Shown in pieces: positions 1 through 9,579 of a DNA stretch of 64,000 nt (within the stretch, counting starts at the first letter, position 1; each line of letters begins with the position of its first letter). Source of the DNA: an uncultured Acetatifactor sp. (GTDB lineage Bacteria > Bacillota > Clostridia > Lachnospirales > Lachnospiraceae). A model generated the notes under the pieces. It was not told the DNA's origin. It was given only the letters and a program-made list of their open reading frames with translations, and made no database searches. The position numbers were made by a program, and so were the translations under genes. The stretch spans positions 62,001 to 126,000 of the forward strand of contig CAKSAN010000012.1 of NCBI GenBank assembly GCA_934436435.1. Reading direction: 5' to 3'.

Positions 1-1491
1 TATTTACTCTTGATGATCGTCATCGGAGCGTTATGCGCAAAAGGAAATAACAACTCCGAAGATTACTTTTTGGGAGGCAGAAAGCTGAATGGCTTTGTGG
101 CTGCACTGTCCGCACAGGCATCGGATATGAGTGGATGGCTGCTGATGGGACTGCCGGGAGCTATTTATCTGACCGGTGTCGGCGGTGACGGATGGATCGC
201 CATCGGCCTGTTTATCGGAACGACCCTGAACTGGCTGTTCATTGCCACGAAGCTGCGCAGATATACGATCCGCGCCAACAACTCCGTGACGCTGCCCACC
301 TATTTTGAGAACCGTTTCCATGATGAGAAGAAGGTATTGATGACCGTTTCTTCGGTTACCATTGTAGTATTTTTCCTGGTATATTGTGCATCCGCACTTT
401 CTGCCGGCGGTCAGCTGTTTGAATCCGTGTTCAACATTGATTATCATGTGGCTCTGACCATCGGTGCACTGGTAGTACTGGTATATACGTTCCTGGGTGG
501 TTTCATGGCCGTGTGTGTAACGGACTTTGTCCAGGGTATGATGATGCTGGTGGCGATCCTGGCGGTGCCTCTGTTCGCATACTATTTTATGACAGAGAGC
601 GGAACCACTGTGGCGGCAGGACTGGCAGCCAGCGGTGCCGACAGCGCCAACTTCCTGAACCTGATGAAGAACGGTGACGGCAGTAACAATATTATCAGCG
701 TGATCTCCGGTCTCGGCTGGGGACTGGGATATTTCGGTATGCCCCACATTTTGGTAAGATTTATGGCAGTCCGGGATGAAAAAGAGATGACAAAATCCAA
801 AGCAACCGCCATCAGCTGGGTAGCACTTTCCTTAAGCTTCGCAGCGTTCATCGGTGTGCTGGGCAGAGCTTATCTGCCGGAACTGTTAAACGGCGGCAAT
901 GAGAAAGTATTTATCGAGATGATCAAGAAGGTATTTACGGTGGAGATTCCCGCTCCTTTCGTTGCGGGACTGTTCCTCTGCGGTATTCTGGCAGCGATCA
1001 TGTCCACCGCGGATTCCCAACTATTAGTCAGTGCATCCAGCGTGGCGGAAGACATCTTCAAGGGGCTGCTCAAAAAGGATGCAGATGACAAGACGGTTAT
1101 GAATGTGAGCCGTGTCACAGTACTGGTAGTAGCTGTGCTGGCTTACATCATCGCATGGAATCCGAACAACACCGTCATGGGACTGGTATCCAACGCGTGG
1201 GCAGGTTTAGGTGCCGCTTTCGGACCGTTGGTAGTGATGTCCTTATATTGGAAGAGAACCAACTTCTCCGGAGCGGTAGCCGGAATTGTCACCGGAGCCC
1301 TAGCTGTTGTCATCTGGGATTACATCCCTCTCGTGGGCGGGCAGACCCTGGGCAAAGCTACCGGATTGTATTCTCTGGTAGTAGGCTTCGGGCTGGGACT
1401 TATCGCTATCATTGCAGTCAGTCTCGCCACCAAGGCTCCCTCGGAGGAAATTCTGCAGGAGTTCGAGGATGTGAAGGCCAACAGACTGTAG
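1..1491 (+). CDS. putP: Sodium/solute symporter, PutP-like (5' end outside window)
   Basis: This is a sodium:solute symporter of the SSF family, closest in appearance to the sodium/proline symporter PutP, which imports proline with Na+ across the cytoplasmic membrane. The frame is open from the first base, so the true start lies upstream. About 493 residues from the first in-window TTG are visible, close to the usual PutP length of about 500. Successive hydrophobic segments run through the protein, and the conserved SSF stretch TADSQLLVSASS lies about two thirds of the way along. It ends with a charged cytoplasmic tail and is followed by a strong terminator, so it is transcribed separately from the ribosomal cluster. 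The family is sure; the exact substrate is inferred. Confidence 0.85.
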   Translation, partial: YLLLMIVIGALCAKGNNNSEDYFLGGRKLNGFVAALSAQASDMSGWLLMGLPGAIYLTGVGGDGWIAIGLFIGTTLNWLFIATKLRRYTIRANNSVTLPTYFENRFHDEKKVLMTVSSVTIVVFFLVYCASALSAGGQLFESVFNIDYHVALTIGALVVLVYTFLGGFMAVCVTDFVQGMMMLVAILAVPLFAYYFMTESGTTVAAGLAASGADSANFLNLMKNGDGSNNIISVISGLGWGLGYFGMPHILVRFMAVRDEKEMTKSKATAISWVALSLSFAAFIGVLGRAYLPELLNGGNEKVFIEMIKKVFTVEIPAPFVAGLFLCGILAAIMSTADSQLLVSASSVAEDIFKGLLKKDADDKTVMNVSRVTVLVVAVLAYIIAWNPNNTVMGLVSNAWAGLGAAFGPLVVMSLYWKRTNFSGAVAGIVTGALAVVIWDYIPLVGGQTLGKATGLYSLVVGFGLGLIAIIAVSLATKAPSEEILQEFEDVKANRL

Positions 1492-1524
1492 CAGATCGTT
1501 GGTAAAGTAAATATTGACGGGCAG

Positions 1525-1566
1525 AATACTGACGGGCGGTGAAATATCTGCCCGTCAGTATTTTTA
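1525..1566 (+). terminator. Rho-independent terminator after putP
   Basis: An 11-bp perfect GC-rich stem (1527-1537 with 1550-1560), extendable by two A-T pairs, is followed by a run of five T. It lies 34 bases after the putP stop and should end that transcript. Confidence 0.9.
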
Positions 1567-1578
1567 TGTATTTGTGTT

Positions 1579-1877
1579 GGCGAGGGTATAGAGGTCAGAA
1601 ACAAGCTTTCTGTACCCTGTAGACTTAGCCGGCGAGGGTATAGAAGGCAAAAACAAGCCAATTATACCCTCCGGCCTTCACCGGCGAGGGTATAGAAGGC
1701 ATAAACAAGCCAATTATACCCTCCGGCCTTCACTGGCGAGGGTATAGGAGGCATAAACAAGCCAAATATACCCTCAGTCCTTCACTGGCGAGGGTATAGG
1801 AGGCAAAAACAAGCCAATTATACCCTCCGGCCTTCGCGGATGAGGGTATAGAAGGCATAAACAAGTCATCTATACCC
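1579..1877. repeat. Six tandem 52-bp hairpin repeats
   Basis: Six units begin at 1579, 1631, 1683, 1735, 1787 and 1839, so the period is exactly 52 bp every time. Each unit holds GAGGGTATA, about 20 bases, then TATACCCTC, which gives a 9-bp stem. Inside most loops GGC and GCC can pair around ATAAACAA. The first and last units have diverged, but their stems survive with changed pairs: unit 1 has a G-T wobble and unit 6 has GGGTATAGA with TCTATACCC. The spacers between stems (about CGGCCTTCACTGGC) are also conserved. Every right arm can also pair with the next left arm, so two alternative folds exist. No gene overlaps. The function is unknown. Confidence 0.9.
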
Positions 1878-2047
1878 AAACAACATCACGGGTCTTGGAA
1901 TAAGAGATATAAAGGCACAGGGAGCCTGGACGAATAGGTAATAAGAATATATAATAAGAAGAAACTCACAAAAATACAGTGGCGAACCTGTGCAATACGG
2001 CAAAAAGAGATTGTATCGAAAAAAATACAATATTTTGAAAAAAAGTC

Positions 2048-2076
2048 TTGCAATGCCCGTAAATTCAATGTATACT
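2048..2076 (+). promoter_or_regulatory. Sigma-A promoter of the S10 operon
   Basis: TTGCAA (2048-2053) and TATACT (2071-2076) are separated by 17 bp. A 7-bp inverted repeat (2010-2016 with 2025-2031) lies just upstream. The stretch 1878-2009 shows nothing else that I recognise. Initiation near 2083 would give a leader of about 275 bases before rpsJ. Confidence 0.75.
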
Positions 2077-2082
2077 AATCTT

Positions 2083-2359
2083 TGCTGTGGCATGATAGCT
2101 GTGAAGCGTGAGGTTGCCGGTTCCCAGTAATGGAGATCGGGTTTTCCGTGGAGCGAATGTCAAGTTAGAAAACTGACGGCAAGTCACTGTACCAATTAAC
2201 ATCTGCCTTGAGCAGTAACAACGTGTAAGTTTATGGCCGGAGAGAAGAAAGCGTTGCACGAAGGCCGCAGACACACACGGGAAAGTGTACAGTCACCGCT
2301 TGTCCGTACAAAAAGTAAGTATTTACTTACAAAAGTGCGAAAAGGAGGCGACTTTTTTT
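2083..2359 (+). promoter_or_regulatory. Long 5' leader of the S10 operon
   Basis: About 275 bases separate the predicted start of transcription from rpsJ, and no convincing open frame lies between. A 7-bp hairpin with a TT loop (2315-2330) sits close to the ribosome binding site at 2342-2348. In other bacteria S10 operon leaders bind L4 to give autogenous control. That role is a guess here, because I did not match a known leader fold. Confidence 0.4.
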
Positions 2360-2677
2360 ATGGCAAATCAGGTAATGAGAATTACATTGAAAGCTTATGA
2401 ACATCAGCTTGTTGATGCATCTGCCAAAAAAATCATCGAAACTGTTAAGAAGACCGGAGCTCAGGTGAGTGGTCCCGTACCTCTTCCTACCAAGAAGGAA
2501 GTTGTTACCATTCTGAGAGCTGTACACAAGTACAAGGACTCCAGAGAACAGTTCGAGCAGAGAACTCACAAGAGACTGATCGACATCATGGCTCCCACTC
2601 AGAAGACTGTTGATGCTCTTCAGAGACTGGAAATGCCTGCCGGTGTTTACATCGACATCAAAATGAAGAACAACTAA
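2360..2677 (+). CDS. rpsJ: 30S ribosomal protein S10
   Basis: S10 (105 residues) is a head protein of the 30S subunit and, as NusE, a partner in transcription antitermination. The start at 2360 gives [13 protein letters not shown], the normal family N-terminus, with AAGGAGG about 11 bases upstream. The frame stays open further 5', but that extension has no family counterpart. The core [18 protein letters not shown] and the ending [14 protein letters not shown] are typical. It is the first gene of the S10 operon, 102 bases ahead of rplC. Confidence 0.97.
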   Translation: MANQVMRITLKAYEHQLVDASAKKIIETVKKTGAQVSGPVPLPTKKEVVTILRAVHKYKDSREQFEQRTHKRLIDIMAPTQKTVDALQRLEMPAGVYIDIKMKNN

Positions 2678-2779
2678 TAAGTTTTTCAAAGGAAAGCCAA
2701 AACAACAAAAACCTCTACTTAGACGTAAGAACAAAGGGCACTTTTCTTTGGTCCGCTATGTAGAACACAGGAGGTAAAA

Positions 2780-3463
2780 ATGAAGAAAGCAATTTTGACA
2801 ACAAAAGTTGGAATGACCCAGATCTTCAATGAAGATGGCGTGCTCGTTCCCGTAACCGTGCTTCAGGCTGGTCCCTGCGTGGTTACACAGGTAAAGACCG
2901 TGGAGAATGACGGCTACAGCGCTGTACAGGTAGGCTTCGTTGACAAGAAGGATAAGGTTGTTAACAAGGATGCCAGCGGCAAGAAGCAGATCGTACACAG
3001 ACATGGTGTTAACAAGGCGGAGCAGGGCCACTTCAAGAAAGCAGGCGTAAGCTCCAAGAGATATGTAAGAGAGTTCAAGTTTGAGAACGCTGAGGAGTAC
3101 ACCCTTGGTGCAGAGATCAAAGCTGACATCTTCGCTGCAGGCGACAAGGTAGACGCTTCCGCAATCTCCAAAGGTAAGGGCTTCCAGGGCGCAATCAAGA
3201 GATTTGGACAGCACAGAGGACCTATGGCTCATGGTTCCAAGTTCCATCGTCATCAGGGTTCCAATGGTGCATGTTCCTCCCCCAGCCGTGTATTCAAGGG
3301 CAAGGGAATGCCTGGACATATGGGTTGTGTAAAGGTAACTGTTCAGAATCTTGAGGTCGTAAGAGTAGATGCTGAGAAGAATCTGCTTCTGGTAAAGGGC
3401 GCAGTTCCCGGACCTAAGAAAGCTTTAGTAACCATCAAAGAGACCGTTAAGGTTGAGGCATAG
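2780..3463 (+). CDS. rplC: 50S ribosomal protein L3
   Basis: L3 (227 residues) binds 23S rRNA near the peptidyl transferase centre and is among the first proteins to assemble. The N-terminus [16 protein letters not shown] and the central [27 protein letters not shown] segment, which reaches into the catalytic core, are diagnostic. Its start has a perfect AGGAGG at normal spacing. The C-terminal part beyond [17 protein letters not shown] is slightly extended compared with shorter homologues. It sits between rpsJ and rplD in the conserved order. Confidence 0.97.
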   Translation: MKKAILTTKVGMTQIFNEDGVLVPVTVLQAGPCVVTQVKTVENDGYSAVQVGFVDKKDKVVNKDASGKKQIVHRHGVNKAEQGHFKKAGVSSKRYVREFKFENAEEYTLGAEIKADIFAAGDKVDASAISKGKGFQGAIKRFGQHRGPMAHGSKFHRHQGSNGACSSPSRVFKGKGMPGHMGCVKVTVQNLEVVRVDAEKNLLLVKGAVPGPKKALVTIKETVKVEA

Positions 3464-3489
3464 TTTAGGACGAAAGGAGGACCAATCAG

Positions 3490-4110
3490 ATGGCAAACGT
3501 ATCTGTTTACAATATGGAAGGCAAAGAAGTTGGTACAATCGAATTAAACGATGCAGTGTTTGGTGTGGAAGTGAACGAGCACCTGGTACACATGGCAGTT
3601 GTACAGCAGCTTGCAAATAATCGTCAGGGAACTCAGAAAGCAAAGACCCGTTCTGAGGTATCCGGTGGCGGAAGAAAGCCCTGGAGACAGAAGGGAACCG
3701 GTCATGCAAGACAGGGTTCAACCAGATCTCCCCAGTGGGCAGGCGGCGGCGTAGTATTCGCTCCCGTTCCCAGAGATTACTCTTTCAAGCTTAACAAGAA
3801 AGAGAAGAGAGCAGCTCTGAAGTCTGCACTGACCAGCAAGGTTCAGGGAAGCAGCCTGATCGTAGTAGATGAGCTGAAATTCGATGAGATCAAGACCAAG
3901 AACTTCACCAACGTTATGAATAACTTAAAGGTAGAAAAGGGACTGGTAGTGATCGCTGATAACGATACTAACGTAGTTATGTCCGCCAGAAACGTAGCTG
4001 ATGTAGATACCACCCTGGTAAATACCATCAACGTTTACGACGTAATGAAGGCTAAGACAGTTGTCCTGACCAAGGCTGCTGTTGCAAAGATTGAGGAGGT
4101 ATATGCATAA
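3490..4110 (+). CDS. rplD: 50S ribosomal protein L4
   Basis: L4 (206 residues) lines the nascent peptide tunnel and in many bacteria represses its own S10 operon. The tunnel loop [29 protein letters not shown] is unmistakable. The start at 3490 follows AAAGGAGG. The stop overlaps the rplW start by one base (TAATG at 4108-4112), so the two are probably translationally coupled. Confidence 0.97.
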   Translation: MANVSVYNMEGKEVGTIELNDAVFGVEVNEHLVHMAVVQQLANNRQGTQKAKTRSEVSGGGRKPWRQKGTGHARQGSTRSPQWAGGGVVFAPVPRDYSFKLNKKEKRAALKSALTSKVQGSSLIVVDELKFDEIKTKNFTNVMNNLKVEKGLVVIADNDTNVVMSARNVADVDTTLVNTINVYDVMKAKTVVLTKAAVAKIEEVYA

Positions 4111-4409
4111 TGGCTGATATTAAATACTATGATGTAATCCTCAAACCCGTTATTACCGAGAAGAGCATGGCCGGCATGGGCGAGAAGAAGTACACCTTCC
4201 TCGTTCACACCGAAGCTAACAAGTCTCAGATCAAAGAGGCTGTGGAAAAGATGTTCGAAGGTACCAAGGTTAAGAGTGTTAACACCATCAATATGGATGG
4301 CAAGAACAAGAGACGCGGAATGGTTACCGGCAAGACTGCCAAGACCAAGAAGGCAATTGTTCAGTTGACCGCAGACAGCAAAGAGATCGAGATCTTCGCA
4401 GGTCTGTAA
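4110..4409 (+). CDS. rplW: 50S ribosomal protein L23
   Basis: L23 (99 residues) sits at the tunnel exit and docks trigger factor and SRP. The N-terminal [16 protein letters not shown] and the [21 protein letters not shown] segment are typical. Its start overlaps the rplD stop. A gap of about 80 bases then leads to rplB. Confidence 0.96.
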   Translation: MADIKYYDVILKPVITEKSMAGMGEKKYTFLVHTEANKSQIKEAVEKMFEGTKVKSVNTINMDGKNKRRGMVTGKTAKTKKAIVQLTADSKEIEIFAGL

Positions 4410-4488
4410 GATCAAAGCTGTTGCTTGAGATTCAGGTATGCGTCACAGAAGTGTACGCGCAAAAAATCATCGTAAAGGAGATACAGTA

Positions 4489-5331
4489 ATGGGAATTAAG
4501 ACATACAACCCCTATACACCTTCCAGAAGAAACATGACCGGTTCTGACTTCTCTGAGATCACCAAGACCTCTCCCGAGAAGAGCCTGTGTGTTTCCCTGA
4601 AGAAGAACTCCGGCCGTAACAATCAGGGTAAGATCACTGTAAGACATCGCGGCGGCGGTTCCAGAAGAAAATACAGAATCATTGATTTCAAGAGATACAA
4701 GGATGGCATCCCTGCTACCGTAATCGGTATCGAGTACGATCCTAACAGAACAGCAAACATCGCGCTGATCTGCTACGAAGATGGTACAAAGTCCTATATC
4801 CTCGCTCCCGAAGGTCTGACCGACGGAATGAAGGTTATGAACGGTGCAGAGGCCGAGGTCAGAGTAGGTAACTGCTTACCTCTGTCCGAGATCCCTGTAG
4901 GTACTCAGGTACACAATATTGAGTTATATCCCGGCAAGGGCGGCCAGCTGGTTCGTTCCGCCGGTAACAGCGCACAGCTGATGGCAAAAGAAGGTAAGTA
5001 CGCTACGCTTCGTCTTCCCTCCGGTGAGATGAGAATGGTTCCCTTGGTTTGCCGTGCAACTGTTGGTGTTGTAGGTAACGTTGATCATAGCCTGGTTAAG
5101 ATCGGTAAAGCCGGACGTAAGCGTCACATGGGCATCCGTCCCACCGTACGTGGTTCCGTCATGAACCCCAACGACCATCCTCATGGTGGTGGTGAAGGTA
5201 AGACCGGTATCGGTCGTCCCGGCCCCAGCACACCTTGGGGTAAACCTGCTCTTGGTCTGAAGACACGTAAATCTAAGAAGGCTTCCAACAAGCTGATCGT
5301 AAGAAGACGTGACGGCAGAGCAATCAAATAG
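4489..5331 (+). CDS. rplB: 50S ribosomal protein L2
   Basis: L2 (280 residues) is an essential primary 23S rRNA binder needed for subunit joining and peptidyl transfer. I place the start at 4489 ([16 protein letters not shown]), with AAAGGAG eight bases upstream; the frame is open further 5' but without a ribosome binding site. Landmarks are [15 protein letters not shown] near the N-terminus and the C-terminal [15 protein letters not shown], whose histidine is functionally important. It is followed after 16 bases by rpsS. Confidence 0.97.
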   Translation: MGIKTYNPYTPSRRNMTGSDFSEITKTSPEKSLCVSLKKNSGRNNQGKITVRHRGGGSRRKYRIIDFKRYKDGIPATVIGIEYDPNRTANIALICYEDGTKSYILAPEGLTDGMKVMNGAEAEVRVGNCLPLSEIPVGTQVHNIELYPGKGGQLVRSAGNSAQLMAKEGKYATLRLPSGEMRMVPLVCRATVGVVGNVDHSLVKIGKAGRKRHMGIRPTVRGSVMNPNDHPHGGGEGKTGIGRPGPSTPWGKPALGLKTRKSKKASNKLIVRRRDGRAIK

Positions 5332-5347
5332 TTAAGGAGGAAAGATC

Positions 5348-5629
5348 ATGGCTAGATCACTGAAAAAAGGACCTTTCGCAGACGCAAGCCTGTTGAAGAA
5401 AGTCGACGCTTTAAATGCATCAGGACAGAAGCAGGTTATTAAGACCTGGTCCCGTCGTTCTACAATTTTCCCTTCCTTCGTAGGACATACGATTGCTGTT
5501 CATGATGGTAGAAAGCATGTTCCCGTATACGTTACTGAGGATATGGTTGGCCACAAGCTCGGTGAGTTCGTTGCAACCAGAACCTTCAGAGGTCACGGCA
5601 AGGACGAGAAGAAATCCAAGGTTAGATAA
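5348..5629 (+). CDS. rpsS: 30S ribosomal protein S19
   Basis: S19 (93 residues) pairs with S13 in the 30S head near the A and P sites. [10 protein letters not shown] at the start and [18 protein letters not shown] near the end are family signatures. A clean TAAGGAGG precedes the start. In most genomes rplV follows almost directly; here 178 bases with their own promoter-like and hairpin signals intervene. Confidence 0.97.
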   Translation: MARSLKKGPFADASLLKKVDALNASGQKQVIKTWSRRSTIFPSFVGHTIAVHDGRKHVPVYVTEDMVGHKLGEFVATRTFRGHGKDEKKSKVR

Positions 5630-5637
5630 TAATATCG

Positions 5638-5666
5638 TTGACCTGGAGCTAAAAATATGCTATCTT
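5638..5666 (+). promoter_or_regulatory. Candidate internal promoter before rplV
   Basis: TTGACC (5638-5643) and TATCTT (5661-5666) are spaced by 17 bp, and a TG one base before the -10 hexamer makes it an extended -10. It lies within the rpsS-rplV gap and could drive rplV and the genes downstream independently of the main S10 promoter. Confidence 0.5.
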
Positions 5667-5678
5667 ATATAGATGGCT

Positions 5679-5714
5679 GGGAGAGCTATGCGCTCTCCCG
5701 AGGGTCTTCCCTCG
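5679..5714 (+). other. Two abutting hairpins before rplV
   Basis: GGGAGAGC pairs with GCTCTCCC (5679-5686 with 5692-5699). Immediately after, CGAGGG pairs with CCCTCG (5699-5704 with 5709-5714). There is no T-tract, so this is not a terminator. It may be a processing, stability or protein-binding site in the leader of the rplV transcript. Confidence 0.55.
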
Positions 5715-5807
5715 AAAGAGGAAAGAAGACGGGATATTTTTGTGCGCAGCACTTAGGAAACACACGGGTGCGTTGCGCGGTTTCAGTTTGAAAGGAGGAC
5801 CAAATCT

Positions 5808-6197
5808 ATGGCTAAAGGACATAGATCCCAAATTAAGAGAGAAAGAAACGCTCAGAAAGATACAAGACCTTCAGCTAAGCTGTCTTACGCAAGAGTATCT
5901 GTTCAGAAGGCTTGTTTCGTATTAGATGCCATCAGAGGCAAAGATGTACAGACTGCACTTGGTATTCTGGAGTACAATCCCAGATATGCTTCCAGCCTGA
6001 TCAAGAAGCTGCTTGAGTCAGCAATCGCTAACGCTGAGAACAACAACGGTATGAATACCGAGAACCTTTATGTTGCAGAGTGCTTTGCGAACAAAGGACC
6101 TACCATGAAGAGAGTAAAGCCCAGAGCACAGGGCAGAGCTTATAGAATCGAAAAGAGAATGAGCCACATTACCATCGTTCTTGATGAGAAGAAGTAG
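5808..6197 (+). CDS. rplV: 50S ribosomal protein L22
   Basis: L22 (129 residues) lines the exit tunnel with its long beta-hairpin, where macrolide-resistance changes arise. The start at 5808 gives MAKGHRSQIKRERNAQKDTRPSAKLSYARVS after AAAGGAGG. The hairpin region MKRVKPRAQGRAYRIEKRMSHI is intact. It follows the structured 178-base gap and precedes rpsC by 22 bases. Confidence 0.96.
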   Translation: MAKGHRSQIKRERNAQKDTRPSAKLSYARVSVQKACFVLDAIRGKDVQTALGILEYNPRYASSLIKKLLESAIANAENNNGMNTENLYVAECFANKGPTMKRVKPRAQGRAYRIEKRMSHITIVLDEKK

Positions 6198-6219
6198 GGA
6201 AAGGAGCTATTAAAAGTTT

Positions 6220-6879
6220 ATGGGACAGAAAGTTAATCCTCACGGCCTGAGAGTCGGTGTTATTAAAGATTGGGATTCCAAGTGGTACGCTGATGCAGAG
6301 TTTTCCGATTATCTGGTAGAAGACTACAACATCAGAAAGTTCCTGAAGAAGAAATTATACAGTGCAGGTGTTTCCAAGATCGAGATCGAGAGAGCATCTG
6401 ACAGAGTAAAGGTTATCATCTATACTGCCAAGCCCGGTGTTGTAATTGGTAAGGGCGGTGCCGAGATCGAAGTAACCAAGAAAGAGCTCTCCAAGTTGAC
6501 CGATAAGAAGGTTATGGTTGACATCAAGGAGATCAAGAGACCTGACAGAGATGCACAGCTGGTAGCTGAGAACATCGCTCAGCAGCTGGAGAACCGTGTA
6601 TCCTTCAGACGTGCAATGAAGTCCTGCATGGGCAGAACCATGAAGTCCGGCGCTATGGGTATCAAGACCTGCTGTTCCGGTCGTCTGGGCGGTGCTGATA
6701 TCGCTCGTGCCGAGTTCTACAGCGAGGGAACCATTCCTCTGCAGACCTTAAGAGCAGATATCGACTACGGTTTTGCTGAAGCAAACACCACCTATGGTAA
6801 AGTTGGAGTTAAAGTTTGGATTTATAAAGGCGAGATACTTCCTACAAAAGGAAATCAGATGGAAGGGAGCGATAAATAA
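6220..6879 (+). CDS. rpsC: 30S ribosomal protein S3
   Basis: S3 (219 residues) forms part of the mRNA entry site and its helicase. It starts [24 protein letters not shown]. The KH motif [12 protein letters not shown] lies at about residues 75-86, and the C-terminal domain includes [16 protein letters not shown]. Its TAA overlaps the rplP start by one base. Confidence 0.97.
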   Translation: MGQKVNPHGLRVGVIKDWDSKWYADAEFSDYLVEDYNIRKFLKKKLYSAGVSKIEIERASDRVKVIIYTAKPGVVIGKGGAEIEVTKKELSKLTDKKVMVDIKEIKRPDRDAQLVAENIAQQLENRVSFRRAMKSCMGRTMKSGAMGIKTCCSGRLGGADIARAEFYSEGTIPLQTLRADIDYGFAEANTTYGKVGVKVWIYKGEILPTKGNQMEGSDK

Positions 6880-7310
6880 TGTTAATGCCGAAGAGAGTAA
6901 AACGTCGTAAACAGTTCCGTGGATCCATGGCCGGAAAAGCTTCCAGAGGTAACACCCTGGCATATGGCGAATTTGGTCTGGTTGCTACAGAACCCTGCTG
7001 GATCAAGTCTAATCAGATTGAGGCAGCCCGTATTGCGCTTACCCGTTATACCAAGCGTACCGGTAAAGTATGGATTAAGATTTTCCCCGATAAGCCCGTA
7101 ACTGTAAAGCCTCTCGGTACTCGTATGGGTTCCGGTAAAGGCGCTGTAGATTGCTGGGTAGCAGTTGTTAAGCCCGGACGTGTAATGTTCGAGATCGCTG
7201 GTGTTCCCGAGGAGGACGCTCGTGAAGCATTACGTCTTGCTATGCACAAGCTCCCTTGTAAGTGTAAGATCATTGCTAAGGCAGATGTGGAAGGCGGTGT
7301 GACAGAATGA
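6879..7310 (+). CDS. rplP: 50S ribosomal protein L16
   Basis: L16 (143 residues) organises the A-site side of the large subunit. The start overlapping the rpsC stop gives [15 protein letters not shown], the usual Firmicutes N-terminus. [18 protein letters not shown] is typical of the family core. Its final codons overlap rpmC through ATGA (7307-7310), so rpsC-rplP-rpmC look translationally coupled. Confidence 0.97.
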   Translation: MLMPKRVKRRKQFRGSMAGKASRGNTLAYGEFGLVATEPCWIKSNQIEAARIALTRYTKRTGKVWIKIFPDKPVTVKPLGTRMGSGKGAVDCWVAVVKPGRVMFEIAGVPEEDAREALRLAMHKLPCKCKIIAKADVEGGVTE

Positions 7311-7510
7311 AATCAAATAAATTTGTAGAAGAATTGAAGACAAAGTCCGATGCAGAGCTGGCACAGGAGCTGGTAGCTGCTAAAAAAGAACTTTTCAATT
7401 TGAGATTCCAGAACGCAACCAATCAGTTAGACAATACTGCAAGAATCAAAGAAGTAAGAAGAAACATTGCACGTATTCAGACTGTTATCACCGAGAAGGC
7501 TAGAGCGTAA
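7307..7510 (+). CDS. rpmC: 50S ribosomal protein L29
   Basis: L29 (67 residues) is a small two-helix protein at the tunnel exit next to L23. The [27 protein letters not shown] segment is the family hallmark. It overlaps rplP by four bases and is followed by rpsQ after 30 bases. Confidence 0.95.
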   Translation: MKSNKFVEELKTKSDAELAQELVAAKKELFNLRFQNATNQLDNTARIKEVRRNIARIQTVITEKARA

Positions 7511-7540
7511 CGCGTGGGTGCGTAGAAAGGAGATCAAACC

Positions 7541-7795
7541 GTGGAAAGAAATTTGAGAAAAACACGTACTGGTAAGGTTATCAGTAATAAGATGGATAAA
7601 ACTATTGTAGTTGCAATCGAAGAGCATGTTAAGCATCCCCTTTACAAAAAGATCGTAAAGGACACCTACAAGCTGAAGGCTCATGACGAGAATAACGAGT
7701 GCAACATTGGCGACATCGTAAAAGTTATGGAGACAAGACCCCTGTCCAAGGACAAGAGATGGAGACTTGTTGAGATCGTAGAAAAAGCTAAATAA
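7541..7795 (+). CDS. rpsQ: 30S ribosomal protein S17
   Basis: S17 (84 residues) is an early-binding 16S rRNA protein with an OB fold. It uses a GTG start at 7541, supported by AAAGGAG nine bases upstream and by the family N-terminus [42 protein letters not shown] is characteristic. Confidence 0.96.
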   Translation: MERNLRKTRTGKVISNKMDKTIVVAIEEHVKHPLYKKIVKDTYKLKAHDENNECNIGDIVKVMETRPLSKDKRWRLVEIVEKAK

Positions 7796-7854
7796 ATTTG
7801 GCTTGCGAATATTAAGTTTGTAAGAAACCGCGGAAGCGGTGAAGGAGGAATAAC

Positions 7855-8223
7855 ATGGTTCAGCAGGAAAGTAGACTGAAAGTTGCTGATAACACCGGCG
7901 CAAAAGAGTTACTTTGCATTCGTGTTATGGGCGGTTCTACCAGAAGATATGCACAGATCGGCGACGTGATTGTTGCTTCCGTTAAAGATGCAACACCAGG
8001 TGGCGTTGTAAAAAAAGGTGACGTAGTAAAGGCAGTTGTAGTTCGTTCCGTAAAGGGCGCTCGTCGTAAGGACGGTTCTTACATCAAGTTTGATGAGAAC
8101 GCTGCAGTTATCATCAAAGATGACAAGACTCCCAGAGGAACCCGTATCTTTGGGCCGGTTGCAAGAGAGCTTCGTGAGAAACAGTTCATGAAAATTGTTT
8201 CCCTGGCTCCCGAAGTATTATAA
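7855..8223 (+). CDS. rplN: 50S ribosomal protein L14
   Basis: L14 (122 residues) contacts 16S rRNA in an intersubunit bridge and is the docking site of the silencing factor Rsf[28 protein letters not shown] and the ending [12 protein letters not shown] are canonical. It starts the spc part of the cluster with a strong GGAGG. Confidence 0.97.
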   Translation: MVQQESRLKVADNTGAKELLCIRVMGGSTRRYAQIGDVIVASVKDATPGGVVKKGDVVKAVVVRSVKGARRKDGSYIKFDENAAVIIKDDKTPRGTRIFGPVARELREKQFMKIVSLAPEVL

Positions 8224-8235
8224 GGAGGTTGCCAC

Positions 8236-8547
8236 ATGTCTACAATGAAAATTAAGAAGGGCGACACCGTTAAGGTTATCGCCGGTAAAGACTTAGGTAC
8301 AGAGGGCAAGGTTCTCTCTGTAGACGTAAAGAATCATAAAGTCCTGGTAGAGGGCGTTAACAAGATCACAAAGCATGCAAAGCCTTCTCAGGCAAACCCC
8401 AATGGCGGTATTGTTGAGAAAGAAGCTCCTATTGATATTTCAAACGTTATGCTTGTTGTAAAAGGCAAGACCACAAGAGTTGGCTTCAAGGTTGAAGACG
8501 GCAAGAAAGTACGTTTCGCAAAGTCAACAGGCGAAGTGATTGACTAA
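8236..8547 (+). CDS. rplX: 50S ribosomal protein L24
   Basis: L24 (103 residues) is an assembly initiator that binds the 5' domain of 23S rRNA. The KOW motif [22 protein letters not shown] lies at about residues 7-28. I prefer the ATG at 8236 because AAGGAGG lies eight bases upstream; ATG 8245 is the only rival. It is 12 bases after rplN. Confidence 0.95.
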   Translation: MSTMKIKKGDTVKVIAGKDLGTEGKVLSVDVKNHKVLVEGVNKITKHAKPSQANPNGGIVEKEAPIDISNVMLVVKGKTTRVGFKVEDGKKVRFAKSTGEVID

Positions 8548-8570
8548 TCAATAGGAAGGAGGAAATATAA

Positions 8571-9110
8571 GTGAGCAGACTGAAAGATTTATATAACAAT
8601 GAGATCGTCGATGCTATGACCAAGAAGTTCGGTTACGCTAATGTAATGGAAGTTCCCAAGCTCGACAAGATCGTTATCAACATGGGTGTTGGTGAAGCAA
8701 AAGAAAACGCTAAGATCCTTGAGAATGCAGTTGCTGATATGGAAGCTATCACCGGACAGAAGGCAGTTCTGACCAAGGCTAAGAATTCCGTAGCAAACTT
8801 CAAAATCCGTGAGGGTATGCCCATCGGATGTAAGACCACTCTGCGTGGCGAGAAGATGTATGAGTTCCTGGATCGTCTGGTTAACCTCGCTCTTCCTCGT
8901 GTCCGTGACTTCAGAGGCGTTAACCCTAACGCATTCGACGGCAGAGGTAACTACGCACTCGGTATCAAAGAGCAGTTCATCTTCCCTGAGATCGAGTACG
9001 ATAAGATCGACAAGACCAGAGGTATGGATATCATTTTCGTAACAACTGCTAAGACCGACGAAGAGGCACGTGAGCTGCTGAGACTGTTCAACATGCCTTT
9101 CGCAAAGTAA
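8571..9110 (+). CDS. rplE: 50S ribosomal protein L5
   Basis: L5 (179 residues) binds 5S rRNA and contacts P-site tRNA. A GTG start at 8571 follows GGAGG and gives [47 protein letters not shown] is the conserved core. It is followed after 18 bases by the zinc-type S14 gene. Confidence 0.97.
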   Translation: MSRLKDLYNNEIVDAMTKKFGYANVMEVPKLDKIVINMGVGEAKENAKILENAVADMEAITGQKAVLTKAKNSVANFKIREGMPIGCKTTLRGEKMYEFLDRLVNLALPRVRDFRGVNPNAFDGRGNYALGIKEQFIFPEIEYDKIDKTRGMDIIFVTTAKTDEEARELLRLFNMPFAK

Positions 9111-9128
9111 TCAAGGAGGTAAATTCTG

Positions 9129-9314
9129 ATGGCAAAGACATCAATGAAGATTAAACAGCAGCGCAAACCTAAGTTCTCTACTCAGGCTTATACCCGTTGC
9201 AAGATTTGTGGTCGTCCCCACTCTGTATTGAGAAAATACGGAATTTGCCGTGTTTGCTTCCGCGAACTGGCATACAAGGGCGAGATTCCCGGAGTTAAGA
9301 AGGCATCTTGGTAA
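9129..9314 (+). CDS. rpsZ: 30S ribosomal protein S14, zinc-binding type Z
   Basis: S14 (61 residues) completes the 30S head. This is the short zinc form: C24-x2-C27 and C40-x2-C43 form the ribbon ([11 protein letters not shown] and [10 protein letters not shown]). AAGGAGG precedes the start. Downstream the usual tight linkage to rpsH is broken by 265 bases of hairpin-rich sequence. Confidence 0.97.
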   Translation: MAKTSMKIKQQRKPKFSTQAYTRCKICGRPHSVLRKYGICRVCFRELAYKGEIPGVKKASW

Positions 9315-9579
9315 GAGCAAAAAGATTTTCTAAGCCAGCAAAGTACGCTGGCTAACAAAATCTAAGTTTTGCTCCTAAGAGAATTTTGCAGAGCAAAATT
9401 CTCCGAGACGAAAAGAAAGTTTAAATTTCATCCCTGAGAGAATTTTCCGCGAGCGAAAAATTCTCCGGAGCAAAAAGATTTAACTTAGTTTATAAGAGTA
9501 ATCTTATAATATAGATGGTATATACAAAGTGTATGTACTTAGCATGATTCAAGTCAATTAATAAGGAGGAAACTAAATC
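9315..9579 (+). repeat. Composite hairpin element between rpsZ and rpsH
   Basis: A long imperfect hairpin has outer arms GAGCAAAA/TTTTGCTC (9315-9322 with 9367-9374), middle arms AGATTTT/AAAATCT and an inner stem AGCCAGC/GCTGGCT (9333-9339 with 9347-9353). It is followed by CTAA and a perfect 11-bp hairpin beginning GAGAATT (9379-9389 with 9393-9403). A second 9-bp hairpin beginning GAGAATT lies at 9438-9465. The words GAGCAAAAAGATT recur at 9468. A TATAAT at 9505-9510 has no good -35. The same architecture recurs after rpsH. Confidence 0.7.

Noticed and set aside
1579..1877. CRISPR array
   Set aside because: The segments between repeats are also conserved from unit to unit and no cas gene is present. 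The units are hairpin minisatellites, not repeats with unique spacers.
9479..9510. Promoter before rpsH
   Set aside because: A TATAAT exists at 9505, but the nearest -35-like hexamers give spacers of 19-20 bp with poor matches.
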